Assembly (NCBI RefSeq): GCF_000397065.2
Contig: NZ_KE007306.1
Span: forward strand, 354,448-418,447
Length of the DNA stretch: 64,000 bases
Source of the DNA: Marinobacter lipolyticus SM19
GTDB lineage: Bacteria; Pseudomonadota; Gammaproteobacteria; Pseudomonadales; Oleiphilaceae
Direction of reading: 5' to 3'
This document shows, piece after piece, positions 1-7,922 of this stretch. The translations under genes and the position numbers were made by a program. Numbering within the stretch: the stretch's first letter is position 1; each line of letters begins with the position of its first letter. The notes beneath the pieces are model-generated. The model worked only from the letters and a program-made list of their open reading frames with translations, was not told the DNA's origin and ran no database searches.

Positions 1-1
1 C

Positions 2-313
2 CTGGAAAATATCGAGATTGTTCCGCTGTACTACTCCGCCGTGCGTCCGGTCGTTGAGCGGGACGGCACACTGATCATGGTGGACGACGATCGCATGCCC
101 CTGAAAGAAGGCGAAAAGCCGATGATGAAATCCATCCGCTTCCGCACCCTGGGCTGCTATCCCCTCACTGGTGCCATCGAATCCGAAGCCACCACGCTGC
201 CGGAGATTATTCAGGAAATGCTGCTGGCCACCAGCTCCGAGCGTCAGGGTCGCGTGATCGACCACGATTCAGCCGGCTCCATGGAACAGAAAAAGCGGGA
301 AGGGTACTTCTAA
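2..313 (+). CDS. cysD: Sulfate adenylyltransferase subunit 2 (CysD), 3' end only
   Basis: The frame is open to the left edge, so this is the last 103 codons of a gene that starts outside the window. The product is the catalytic subunit of ATP sulfurylase, which makes adenosine 5'-phosphosulfate from ATP and sulfate in the cytoplasm. The visible tail has the family features [27 protein letters not shown] and the C-terminal [10 protein letters not shown]. cysN begins one base after the stop codon, as expected for an operon whose products form a heterodimer. The identification is firm; nothing can be said about its start or promoter. Confidence 0.95.
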   Translation: MENIEIVPLYYSAVRPVVERDGTLIMVDDDRMPLKEGEKPMMKSIRFRTLGCYPLTGAIESEATTLPEIIQEMLLATSSERQGRVIDHDSAGSMEQKKREGYF

Positions 314-314
314 G

Positions 315-1973
315 ATGTCACACCAGTCTGATCTGATCGCCGAAGATATTCAGGCCTACCTGAAGCAACACGAGAACAAGGAACTGCTGCGCCTGCTGAC
401 CTGCGGCAGTGTCGATGATGGTAAAAGCACCCTGATTGGCCGCCTGCTCCATGACACCAAGATGATCTATGAAGATCACATGGCGAGCCTGAAAACCGAC
501 AGCGCCAAAGTGGGCACCACCGGTGAAAAGCTGGACCTGGCATTGCTGGTCGATGGTTTGCAGGCAGAGCGGGAACAGGGCATTACCATTGATGTGGCCT
601 ACCGTTATTTTTCCACGGACAAGCGCAAGTTCATCATCGCCGACACGCCAGGCCATGAACAGTACACCCGCAACATGGCCACCGGTGCTTCCACTGCGCA
701 GCTGGCAATCCTGATGATTGACGCCCGTTACGGCGTTCTGACTCAGACCCGCCGGCACTCGTATATCGCTTCCCTGCTGGGCCTCCGCCACATTGTGGTC
801 GCCATCAACAAGATGGATCTGGTGGACTTCAGTGAAGAGCGCTTCAACGAGATCAAAGACGAGTACCTGGCGTTTGCCGCCAAGCTAGGCCTGAAGGATA
901 TCCGTTTCGTGCCGATCTCGGCTCTGGAAGGCGACAATGTGGTTAACCGGAGCGAGAACACGCCCTGGTTTACCGGCCAGCCGTTGATGGAAATCCTGGA
1001 AACCGTGGAAGTTTCCAGGGACAAGAACCTGGAGCACTTCCGCTTCCCGGTTCAGTATGTCAACCGCCCCAACCTGAACTTCCGAGGCTTCTGCGGCACT
1101 ATTGCCTCTGGTGTTATCCACCCCGGGGACAAGGTTATGGCCTTACCGTCCCGCCGCACCAGTACGGTCAAGGAGGTCGTCACCTTTGAGGGGAACGTGG
1201 AAGAGGCTTACATCGACCAGGCCGTCACCCTCACCCTGAATGATGAGATCGATATCAGCCGTGGTGACATGCTGGTCAAAGCGGAAGATGAGCCGGAAGT
1301 GGGCAACCGTTTCAACGCCAACATCGTGTGGATGACTGACGCCCCCCTGGAAACCGGCCGGCTGTATGACATCAAGCTAGGGCCAACGTTTACCTCTGGC
1401 ACCGTGAAGACAATTCACCACCAGACAGACGTGAACACCCTTGAGCAGAAGAACAACCCAACAGAGCTTCAGCTCAACGAAATTGGGCTTTGCGAGCTGA
1501 CCCTGAGCCAGCCAATCGCGTTTGACGCATACCCACGCAACCACGCGACTGGCAGCTTTATCGTGATCGACAGGCTGACCAACGTAACGGTGGGCGCTGG
1601 CATGATCGCCGGTACCGCGAGTGACGTGGAATCCCTGGAACCGGTCAGCGTGGAAGAACGTGCCCGCCGCCTGGCGCAGAAGCCGGCCATTATTGCCTGC
1701 AACGGCAAGCAAGCGCCGGCACTGGCACTGGCTGTAGAGCGCGCACTGTTTGATCAGGGTAAGACCACGGTCGTACTCAGCGAGGATAATGCCGGCACGG
1801 CGGAAGATCGCCGCCGTACTGCTCAACTGCTGTCCGCCCATGGGCTGATTGCGGTTGCGGTTAACCTGGGTTCCGATGTCGCGACGGCTACGGCTTCCGC
1901 AGACAGCGACCAGGATATCCCTGATGCGGTTTATGAGTTGGTGCAGGATCTGGTTCGTCACAAGCGGATTTGA
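315..1973 (+). CDS. cysN: Sulfate adenylyltransferase subunit 1 (CysN) with an APS-kinase-like tail lacking its P-loop
   Basis: 552 residues. This is the GTPase subunit that drives CysD-dependent sulfate activation. G1 (GSVDDGKST), G3 ([12 protein letters not shown]) and G4 (NKMD) lie in the first 180 residues, followed by EF-Tu-like beta-barrel domains. Stand-alone CysN is usually about 475 residues and CysN-CysC fusions exceed 600; this protein falls between. From about residue 455 the tail ([44 protein letters not shown]) can be laid along the start of an APS kinase domain, but the GxSGSGKST loop is absent and the domain stops early. I infer a decayed kinase domain with no kinase activity, so a separate cysC would be needed elsewhere. 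The GTPase call is certain; the origin of the tail is inference. Confidence 0.95.
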   Translation: MSHQSDLIAEDIQAYLKQHENKELLRLLTCGSVDDGKSTLIGRLLHDTKMIYEDHMASLKTDSAKVGTTGEKLDLALLVDGLQAEREQGITIDVAYRYFSTDKRKFIIADTPGHEQYTRNMATGASTAQLAILMIDARYGVLTQTRRHSYIASLLGLRHIVVAINKMDLVDFSEERFNEIKDEYLAFAAKLGLKDIRFVPISALEGDNVVNRSENTPWFTGQPLMEILETVEVSRDKNLEHFRFPVQYVNRPNLNFRGFCGTIASGVIHPGDKVMALPSRRTSTVKEVVTFEGNVEEAYIDQAVTLTLNDEIDISRGDMLVKAEDEPEVGNRFNANIVWMTDAPLETGRLYDIKLGPTFTSGTVKTIHHQTDVNTLEQKNNPTELQLNEIGLCELTLSQPIAFDAYPRNHATGSFIVIDRLTNVTVGAGMIAGTASDVESLEPVSVEERARRLAQKPAIIACNGKQAPALALAVERALFDQGKTTVVLSEDNAGTAEDRRRTAQLLSAHGLIAVAVNLGSDVATATASADSDQDIPDAVYELVQDLVRHKRI

Positions 1974-1997
1974 TGCCTGGACTTCGGGCATAAGGTG

Positions 1998-2098
1998 GCT
2001 GGTCCCGGGGCGGGGTACCTTTTTCTTCTGGAAAAAGAACTCGCTTCGCTCAGACACCTTTGTTCCGGCAGAAAAAGGCACCCCACCCCGTGACCGAC
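1998..2098. repeat. Large imperfect palindrome downstream of cysN
   Basis: Arms at about 1998-2033 and 2063-2098 are reverse complements with a few mismatches (for example GGGGTACCTTTTTCT against AGAAAAAGGCACCCC), around a 29-base loop containing CTCGCTTCGCTCAGAC. It sits in the 277-base gap between cysN and yejK, where I see no gene. The loop differs from that of the palindromes at 9306, 9593 and 49913, so it may be a separate subfamily. The direction of any function is unknown; it could act as a transcript 3' end or be a non-autonomous repeat. Confidence 0.7.
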
Positions 2099-2129
2099 CG
2101 GATTTTGCGGGAGGTTTCCGTCATGCTGG

Positions 2130-2159
2130 TTGTCGGATTAGCAAAGCGTAATCCGACAA
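2130..2159. repeat. REP-like hairpin, copy 1
   Basis: TTGTCGGATTA and TAATCCGACAA form an 11-bp inverted repeat around GCAAAGCG. It is the first of at least eight related hairpins in the window, all between genes. No REP-associated transposase (RAYT) gene is present here. Confidence 0.8.
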
Positions 2160-2187
2160 TTCACCGGGTCCGGAAAATCGGTACAAT
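2160..2187 (+). promoter_or_regulatory. Candidate sigma-70 promoter for yejK
   Basis: TTCACC (2160-2165) and TACAAT (2182-2187) are separated by 16 bases. Predicted initiation near 2194 would fall inside the terminator-like hairpin that follows, so a transcript from here would not form that hairpin fully. The -35 match is weak. Confidence 0.3.
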
Positions 2188-2190
2188 GCC

Positions 2191-2228
2191 AAGCCCTGGG
2201 GGTTAGCCCTCAGGGCTTTGTTTTTTTA
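2191..2228 (+). terminator. Rho-independent terminator-like hairpin before yejK
   Basis: AAGCCCTG pairs with CAGGGCTT, followed by a run of T from 2219 to 2227. It lies on the coding strand between cysN and yejK and would end read-through from cysDN. Confidence 0.65.
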
Positions 2229-2250
2229 CTAACCAGGGAAAAGCGATTTC

Positions 2251-3264
2251 ATGGCCATCAAGCAGCTTCGTACTCTCTTTGCCAGCCAGTATCAGCCCGG
2301 ACAACCGGCACGGGTTCGTCCAGGCGAGGCCCTGACCGAACCGGGCGGCGACTACGAGGCCCTTCACAAGCAGATGAAGCGCCTGTTCAACAGCAAACCC
2401 GGCAAGAAATACGGCCGCTTCTCCGATGATATCGGCGATAGTCCTTTCAGCAGCTGGCTGAAGGACTACCTGGAAGACAAGCAGTCTTTCACTTCCCTGA
2501 CCGACCGCCTGTTCGGACAATGGCAGGAACTGCTGAACGGCGCCCAGGAGGAATTCGAGGGGCACCTGATGATTGTGCACGAAGCTCTGGCCGATTCCGA
2601 GGTGGTCTATTTGCTGATCCTGGAAAACGACAGCGCCATGCGTTTTGATGCCAAACAGACACTGGATGCTACCGATATTCTCAGCCTTTCCCGCCTGAAC
2701 CTGGCAGCCCGCATCGAACTGGACGACTGGCGCGGTGACAACCCCGGCGAGAATTACCTGACCCTGGTGCACGCCCGTGGTACCGGTGAAGGCGGTGACC
2801 TGTTCATCAAGCTGTGTGGTTTCACCAATCAGGTGGATGTGGAAAAAGAAACCGTTACATTCCTGGATGCGGTGGAGGCTTTCGCAAAAACCTCCGAGCC
2901 CGAAGAGGCCGGTAAAGTGCGCGCCCGTGCCTATGAATTCTGCAAGGAGCAGCACGCCCTGGGCGAACCCGTTGCCATTGAAGCCCTGTCTGGTTACCTT
3001 GATGAGAATCAGCCGGAGCGCTTTAAAGAGTTTGCCTCTCAGGCCGCCGAACTGCCTGAGAGCGGCGTACTGCACCCGGACCACCGCAAGGTCAAGAAAC
3101 TGGTGCGCATCGCCGGTTCCGGCGGTGGCATGAGCGTGTCATTCTCATCGGACCTGGTAAACCAGGCGGTCTACTATGACAAGGACAAGGACGCTCTGAC
3201 CATTACTCGGCTACCAAAGGCGCTACGCGAGCAACTGCAGCGCTACCTTGAAAACCGCGACTAA
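2251..3264 (+). CDS. yejK: 37-kDa nucleoid-associated protein, YejK/NdpA family
   Basis: 337 residues, close to the usual 335 of this family. Members associate with the nucleoid; their molecular role is poorly defined. The family look is clear over the whole length: the YGRFSDD segment, FEGHLMIVHEAL, the ELDDW...NYLTLVHARG stretch in the middle, and a C-terminal part with VKKLVRIAGSGGGMSVSFSSDLV. There is no signal peptide or membrane segment. The start follows AACCAGGGAAAAGCG, with AGGGA as a ribosome site. It is a single gene flanked by hairpins. Assignment to the family is firm; function is only what is known of the family. Confidence 0.9.
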   Translation: MAIKQLRTLFASQYQPGQPARVRPGEALTEPGGDYEALHKQMKRLFNSKPGKKYGRFSDDIGDSPFSSWLKDYLEDKQSFTSLTDRLFGQWQELLNGAQEEFEGHLMIVHEALADSEVVYLLILENDSAMRFDAKQTLDATDILSLSRLNLAARIELDDWRGDNPGENYLTLVHARGTGEGGDLFIKLCGFTNQVDVEKETVTFLDAVEAFAKTSEPEEAGKVRARAYEFCKEQHALGEPVAIEALSGYLDENQPERFKEFASQAAELPESGVLHPDHRKVKKLVRIAGSGGGMSVSFSSDLVNQAVYYDKDKDALTITRLPKALREQLQRYLENRD

Positions 3265-3274
3265 ACCCGAACCT

Positions 3275-3296
3275 GGAGGTGTCGCCCGACACCTCC
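3275..3296 (+). terminator. GC-rich hairpin after yejK
   Basis: GGAGGTGTCG pairs perfectly with CGACACCTCC 11 bases after the stop codon. The following bases (CTTCCCTATCTTCC) are pyrimidine-rich but not a true T-run, so termination is plausible rather than certain. Confidence 0.45.
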
Positions 3297-3358
3297 CTTC
3301 CCTATCTTCCGACCTCATACATCCCTTTCGTTTTCTGGCAAGTGACCTAATATTAATT

Positions 3359-3377
3359 GAGAACAAACGTTGTTCTC
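3359..3377. promoter_or_regulatory. Operator-like perfect palindrome upstream of the solute-binding protein
   Basis: GAGAACAA-ACG-TTGTTCTC is a perfect 8-bp inverted repeat around 3 bases, directly after an AT-rich stretch (TAATATTAATT at 3349-3359) that could hold a -10 box. It starts 79 bases before the next gene. It does not match a LexA, Fur or PsrA site that I know. It could instead fold as a small RNA hairpin in the leader. Confidence 0.45.
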
Positions 3378-3437
3378 GTCTTACCAGCCGCGGGTACCAA
3401 GCACAGCTGGAGGAACTTCCTTCAATGGTAGGCTGCA

Positions 3438-4214
3438 ATGAAAGTGCTCTCGCTGTCTTTATACACTCCAGCTATTTACCATATCTGCAGGATCTTTCTC
3501 GCACTGTCTGCTTTGGCGTGGTCAATACCTGCTCCCGCCACAGAACCACCCTGCCTTGTAGTGAATGGCCCAACAAGTGATCAGACTCTTACCAATGCCA
3601 ACGCAGAATGGACTCAGCACGTTATAGAACGCCTGAAGCTGCGGGATGTCGACTGCGAGGCAGTGAATATTGACCACTGGGCAAGAGCCAACAAGATGTT
3701 CCGCGACGGGACGGCCGATGTCCTTTTCCCTGAAATAGTGGGCGACCCGGAGCAACCCGGTATAACCGGTATGCCGATTGCCCTGACTTACGGCTTCGTG
3801 ATTTTCACCCGGTACGACACAGGCCCACTGAACACGATTGAAAGCCTCGAGGGCCTTAGAGTTGGCACCATTCGGGGACGATTTTATCCAAGTGAGTTCC
3901 TGAATCACCCGGGAATCCAGATTCAACGCACCAATTCGCTGGAGCAAAACATGCATATGCTGGCGCTCGAGCGAATTGATGCCACTATCGAGTACCAGTC
4001 CGATGGCGTGGCGCTTCTGAGCCGCCTGGGGCTGCGCGCCATGATTCATCACGGCGATGAGTTTGGCGTAAATGAGCTCGCTTATCGGTTTCATCTGTCA
4101 GATCGGGGCATCTGGCTAAGGCACCACTTTGATGCCGCAGTCCAGGAACTGATTGAAGACGGCACTTATCAACAAACCTTTGCCGGAACAAGCCAGCGAT
4201 TGATCACCGACTGA
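3438..4214 (+). CDS. Periplasmic solute-binding protein, SBP family 3 type
   Basis: 258 residues. Residues 1-35 form a signal peptide (hydrophobic ICRIFLALSALAWSI, then APATEP). The mature part has the layout of family 3 extracytoplasmic binding proteins: an early VNGPTSDQTL strand, a DVLFPEI segment, LEGLRVGTIRG at the domain hinge, ALERIDATIEYQSDG, and a C-terminal VQELIEDGTYQQTFAG helix. No permease or ATPase gene is nearby, so it may serve a distant transporter or act in sensing; the ligand is not readable. Its own ribosome site is weak (TAGG), while a stronger GGAGGAA at 3409-3415 fits an out-of-frame ATG at 3425, so translation may be coupled to a short upstream frame. Confidence 0.75.
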   Translation: MKVLSLSLYTPAIYHICRIFLALSALAWSIPAPATEPPCLVVNGPTSDQTLTNANAEWTQHVIERLKLRDVDCEAVNIDHWARANKMFRDGTADVLFPEIVGDPEQPGITGMPIALTYGFVIFTRYDTGPLNTIESLEGLRVGTIRGRFYPSEFLNHPGIQIQRTNSLEQNMHMLALERIDATIEYQSDGVALLSRLGLRAMIHHGDEFGVNELAYRFHLSDRGIWLRHHFDAAVQELIEDGTYQQTFAGTSQRLITD

Positions 4215-4303
4215 CTGAAATGTGACACAAAACGGTTACATTGGTCCGGAATTCGGTATGCTTATCCCGCCGAAAAACAAAACGTCAGCAAGGAGTGGTG
4301 ACG

Positions 4304-6352
4304 ATGCAAATCAAGCGGTCAATGGATTTGACCCCCTACGATATTCCACGGATAGAAAGCCCGTTCCTGGCAGCTTCCGAGACCCGCCGCAAAATCAACG
4401 CAGGACAATTTCGCGAACAGGAGCTGCGCCAACTGCTCAGGTTACAGCCGTACGACCGGGTGGACCTCTGCGAGTTGACCGTGAATCTGGTCGCTGCAGG
4501 CGATGCGTTTCTCGTCCACGGACCACTGGACGAAGGCCCCGTCTCCCCGGTGGTCATATGGCGAGAGAACCCCGACCTGGTCAACGGAGGTGAGTGGAAA
4601 CCCAGTAGCGAACTGCCCTTTGGCCTCGGCTACCCCATGCAGGACCTGAACACGTCTCAGCTGACACCACAGGATATCAAGCGCGGACCGTTCTGCATGG
4701 GCTCGCCTGCTCCTGCGCCTCGCCCACGTCCTGAAAGGGACGAGTATCAGCAGCATCGGCCCCAACAGGCGTCCTCCACCCTCGAATCAGCAGCCTCGGT
4801 TATGGCTACTACCATTGCCGGCATTAAATCCGGGGAAGACGCGAGCGAGCAGAAAGAAGAGGAGCCGGAGATTCATGTTGAGGTGGGGATTTTTACTGAT
4901 GGGACGTTGAATAATGCGTTTAATAGCCAGCTTTTAGCACAGGAACTGGAAAAGGAATGTCAGAAATCCGGCGAATACGATGAGATCGAAATAGCCGAGT
5001 GTAGACGATGCTTAGGGTTAATGATGGGCAGCAGCTACAGGAATACGCCCAGTAACGTGGCCAAACTTTGGGAGCTGTATCCAGACACAGACTTACAAGA
5101 CAAAAATTCCCGTAGGTACCAGCTAAAAGTGTACGCAGCAGGTGTAGGCACTGAAACCGGAGATGGGGATTCTTTAATCAGCGCAGCAACCGGCATGGGA
5201 GATACAGGAATTGTCCAACAAGTGGTAAAGACCTTCGAAGAACTGGCTTTACAGATTGAGAGTCGGGTTCAGGGGAAACAAATTCATAAATTAGTTTTCG
5301 ATATATTCGGCTTCAGTAGAGGGGCTGCGGCAGCCCGACATGCAGTTTACGAAATAAACCGAAAAGAGAAAGGTATCTTCGGAAAAGCCCTGCATGCCCG
5401 TGGATTAGCTTGGCCTAAAGCGATGGAGATCAGATTTGTAGGATTGTTTGATTCTGTGGCTGCAATACTAAACATCGCTAATGGGGATCTCAGTGCAGCA
5501 AATGACAATAACGTGCCAGTCAGACTTTTTCTCGATCCGAAGAAGGTCACAAAGGCTGTTCAGCTGACCGCCGAGCAGGAACATCGGAAGCTATTTGCAC
5601 TTAATAGCCTCCGCGGCCCGGATACAAAGTTACCTCCAAACTTTCGGGAAATTAAACTGCCTGGAGCACACTCTGACATTGGAGGCGGATATCCTGAACT
5701 GCAGCAAGAGGATGTGCTAATCAGCCCTCTCCACCCTATCAGCCGCGACCGATTCCCTTGGCCCCAAGAAACCATGCAGTGGGATACCCTGGAGGTCCTG
5801 AAGAAAGACCTCGAATCAGAACGTTGGGTCGGAGAATACAGCCTCCCCGTTGCCCAGCCTACTGCCCGTTCTCCTGGTACAGAAACCCGCAATAATCTGA
5901 GTCAGAGAGAGCCGCGACTGGAGATTCTCACAAAAAGATCCGAGCATCCCGCTCCTGATGGTAGGGTCGAACTTGCGCTCCGTATGTACCGCTCCATCAA
6001 TGGAGGATACTCTCGCGTTGCCCTTGCCCTAATGCATAGATTAGCCAAACAGTCGGGTGTTATTTTTACGCCCATCCCAAAGAGTGGGAACACACAAATA
6101 CCAGAAGAACTAACCCCCATACATCAAAGCCTGCAGGAGCAAATTGACGCTGGTGAGAACTCTCCAAGATTGAACACTCCGCAGCTCAATCTTTTGATGC
6201 AGCGCTACATCCACTACTCAGCTCATTACAACAGCATAAATACAGCAATAAAGGGTGTTCCATTGAGCCTTAGAATTCTACGTAACTTCAATACCAACAT
6301 GCCCGAAGAAGGGAGACAGCGGACCGTCTACTTCAACACGGAGAACAACTGA
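4304..6352 (+). CDS. Tle1-like (DUF2235) alpha/beta-hydrolase, probable type VI secretion lipase effector
   Basis: 682 residues from the ATG at 4304, chosen because AAGGAG (4290-4295) lies 8 bases upstream; longer in-frame starts lack this site. The catalytic part begins near residue 196 with IFTDGTLNN. GFSRG (residues 336-340, Ser338), LFDSVA (Asp383) and GAHSDIGGGY (His456) fit the triad of the DUF2235/Tle1 phospholipase family, whose members are injected into rival cells by type VI secretion. The N-terminal 195 residues are unlike anything I recognise and end in a Pro/Glu-rich linker. There is no signal peptide. The stop codon overlaps the start of a DUF2931 lipoprotein, a typical immunity arrangement. 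Base composition drops within the gene. No vgrG, hcp, PAAR or tss gene is in the window. The hydrolase family is well supported; secretion and target are inference. Confidence 0.8.
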   Translation: MQIKRSMDLTPYDIPRIESPFLAASETRRKINAGQFREQELRQLLRLQPYDRVDLCELTVNLVAAGDAFLVHGPLDEGPVSPVVIWRENPDLVNGGEWKPSSELPFGLGYPMQDLNTSQLTPQDIKRGPFCMGSPAPAPRPRPERDEYQQHRPQQASSTLESAASVMATTIAGIKSGEDASEQKEEEPEIHVEVGIFTDGTLNNAFNSQLLAQELEKECQKSGEYDEIEIAECRRCLGLMMGSSYRNTPSNVAKLWELYPDTDLQDKNSRRYQLKVYAAGVGTETGDGDSLISAATGMGDTGIVQQVVKTFEELALQIESRVQGKQIHKLVFDIFGFSRGAAAARHAVYEINRKEKGIFGKALHARGLAWPKAMEIRFVGLFDSVAAILNIANGDLSAANDNNVPVRLFLDPKKVTKAVQLTAEQEHRKLFALNSLRGPDTKLPPNFREIKLPGAHSDIGGGYPELQQEDVLISPLHPISRDRFPWPQETMQWDTLEVLKKDLESERWVGEYSLPVAQPTARSPGTETRNNLSQREPRLEILTKRSEHPAPDGRVELALRMYRSINGGYSRVALALMHRLAKQSGVIFTPIPKSGNTQIPEELTPIHQSLQEQIDAGENSPRLNTPQLNLLMQRYIHYSAHYNSINTAIKGVPLSLRILRNFNTNMPEEGRQRTVYFNTENN

Positions 6353-6954
6353 TGCTTACCATCTTTCTCAGATGCGCGATCTGCATCACATTGATTGCCT
6401 GCCAAGGCTGCACGTCCATAACCAGCGATACCGGAGAACACCGCCGAGTCACATTCGCAGCCCCAGAGCATTATGACGTTTGGCTTATGGATGTTCTTCT
6501 GGAGAAAAGCGGCGAACGCAGCTGGCGCCAACCCGGAGGCACTGTGAAATGCTGCTGGAAGGGACCAAAAGGCCCCGCTGGGCCGGGGGCGGCGACAGAC
6601 CCGTTCCCAGAACTAATCTGGATACACTGGTTTTCTTTTGCCGAGCAGGAGCACTACGCACACTTGATCCAAATCCCTGCGGGTTTAAATGAGAGAATGC
6701 GTGAGCCAGCGAGGGTTGTAACAAATGTCGACGTTCGAAAGGTGCCACGTCACACCCTAACAATCGGCTTGGCTCCAGGAGGGCAGATTGTTATGTGGAT
6801 TCAGAGCCAGATCGGCAACGAAGTAGAAGTAATGCGCCTACAAGCCAAACCCGTTGAAGGGGACCCATCGCATTTCCAGGAGAGAACGAAAGCGTACCTG
6901 AAGGAACACGGCGACTACCTGAAAACACACGGCCTTCAACTGGACAAATGGTAG
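6352..6954 (+). CDS. DUF2931-type lipoprotein, probable immunity protein for the lipase
   Basis: 200 residues. It begins with a short hydrophobic segment and a lipobox LIAC (Cys17), so it should be a lipoprotein facing the periplasm. The body carries a CCWKGP...PFPELIWIHWFSFAEQEHYAHLIQIP stretch typical of DUF2931 proteins, which often lie beside Tle-type effectors. Its ATG shares one base with the stop codon of the lipase gene (TGATG), so the two are translationally coupled. A periplasmic lipoprotein is the right place to block an effector that attacks membrane lipids from the periplasm. I infer immunity from family and position; a direct inhibitory surface cannot be read. Codon use is AT-richer than in flanking core genes, as in the end of the lipase gene. 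Confidence 0.7.
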   Translation: MLTIFLRCAICITLIACQGCTSITSDTGEHRRVTFAAPEHYDVWLMDVLLEKSGERSWRQPGGTVKCCWKGPKGPAGPGAATDPFPELIWIHWFSFAEQEHYAHLIQIPAGLNERMREPARVVTNVDVRKVPRHTLTIGLAPGGQIVMWIQSQIGNEVEVMRLQAKPVEGDPSHFQERTKAYLKEHGDYLKTHGLQLDKW

Positions 6955-6978
6955 CCCGAAAATCACCGGGAAGTCGGA

Positions 6979-7728
6979 TCAGCCCTGATCCGATTCCTCA
7001 ATAGCCGGTGCGACCGGCGGATCATCCCAGCGGCGACGATTCTTACGTAGTTCACGAACGCCCTGCATCCAGCCGACACCATCAATAAGCTCGCCGGTAT
7101 CCGGATCAATGGGCGGATACGGCAGGTTGCGGTCATCGCAATATCGTTTGACGGTTGGCTGGCACCAGCAGAAGAGCAGGCGGTTGTATTCGTCGTCCGG
7201 CAGACGCCGGTAATCGTATAGCCCTGCGGCTTTTCGCTGGCGCTGGGCTTCGGCGAGAATGATGGCGCAGGCAGCGGAAACGTTCAGGGACTCCACCATG
7301 CCCATCATTGGTATCACGATGTGTTCGTCCGCTAATTCGGCCGCACTGGCGCTTACCCCATCGACTTCATTGCCCATGATCACCGTACAGGGCACCGTGA
7401 AATCGGCTTCACGGTAATCGATGGCGCGATCGGAAAGCTGGGCGGCGTAAAGTTTGTGACCCTGCCCTTTCAGCGCACCAATGGCGTCTTCCATGGTTCG
7501 ATGGGTATGGGTGGTCACCCAGCTGTAACTGCCACCGGCGGTTTTACGGAATGCGCGGAAACCTTCTTTTGGCCAGACAGTGTGCATATTGGCCAGGCCG
7601 AACGCATCGCAGGAACGGATGATGGCGGACAGGTTTCTGGGCTTATGAACCTGGTCGGTAAGGACGCTGAGATCCGGTTGGCGGGTGTTCAGGGTTTGTT
7701 TGATTCGGGCCAGGCGTTCAGGGGTCAT
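6979..7728 (-). CDS. trmH: tRNA (guanosine-18-2'-O)-methyltransferase TrmH
   Basis: 249 residues. It transfers a methyl group from S-adenosylmethionine to the ribose of G18 in tRNA. The SPOUT-family motifs are present: NLSAIIRSCDAFG near the N-terminus, IMGNEVDGVS in the middle, and IPMMGMVESLNVSAACAI forming the trefoil knot. The C-terminal extension, with a GVGWMQGVRELRKNRRRW end, is that of TrmH rather than of the shorter TrmL or the rRNA enzyme RlmB. It is convergent with the lipoprotein gene, with 24 bases between the stop codons, and divergent from miaB. The assignment is firm. Confidence 0.92.
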   Translation of the reverse strand: MTPERLARIKQTLNTRQPDLSVLTDQVHKPRNLSAIIRSCDAFGLANMHTVWPKEGFRAFRKTAGGSYSWVTTHTHRTMEDAIGALKGQGHKLYAAQLSDRAIDYREADFTVPCTVIMGNEVDGVSASAAELADEHIVIPMMGMVESLNVSAACAIILAEAQRQRKAAGLYDYRRLPDDEYNRLLFCWCQPTVKRYCDDRNLPYPPIDPDTGELIDGVGWMQGVRELRKNRRRWDDPPVAPAIEESDQG

Positions 7729-7839
7729 AGCGTTGTATGGGTTGGTTATTGGGTTGTCGGAGATCCGACGAAGCGAATAATACCATAACGGAACTAGTAA
7801 CTAGCCGAGACAATGGTGGTTGCGGATTGATCACCCCGT

Positions 7840-7845
7840 TATAAT
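7840..7845 (+). promoter_or_regulatory. Candidate -10 box of the miaB promoter
   Basis: A consensus TATAAT lies 78 bases before the miaB start, in the 194-base gap shared with divergent trmH. The best -35 at 17-base spacing (TGGTTG, 7817-7822) is poor. The gap also holds a degenerate TCGGAGATCCGA palindrome at 7757-7768. Confidence 0.5.
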
Positions 7846-7922
7846 ACGCAGTTCCTTTTTTGCTAGCGCCTCTGGATACAACCGCAAGCCCGGCGCCACA
7901 TCCACCAGAATACGTGAGAATC

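Noticed and set aside
1377-2081. A 234-codon minus-strand frame over the end of cysN and the palindrome
   Set aside because: It spans the cysN C-terminus in antisense and part of a palindrome; no start signal or family.
4222-4593. A 123-codon frame overlapping the start of the lipase gene
   Set aside because: It is out of frame with the lipase, has no ribosome site, and lies inside the GC-rich N-terminal part where shadow frames are frequent.
7756-7785. Possible REP-like element upstream of miaB (TTGTCGGAGATCCGACGAAGCG)
   Set aside because: Only a short TCGGA/TCCGA palindrome remains and the order of parts differs from the family, so it is at best a remnant.
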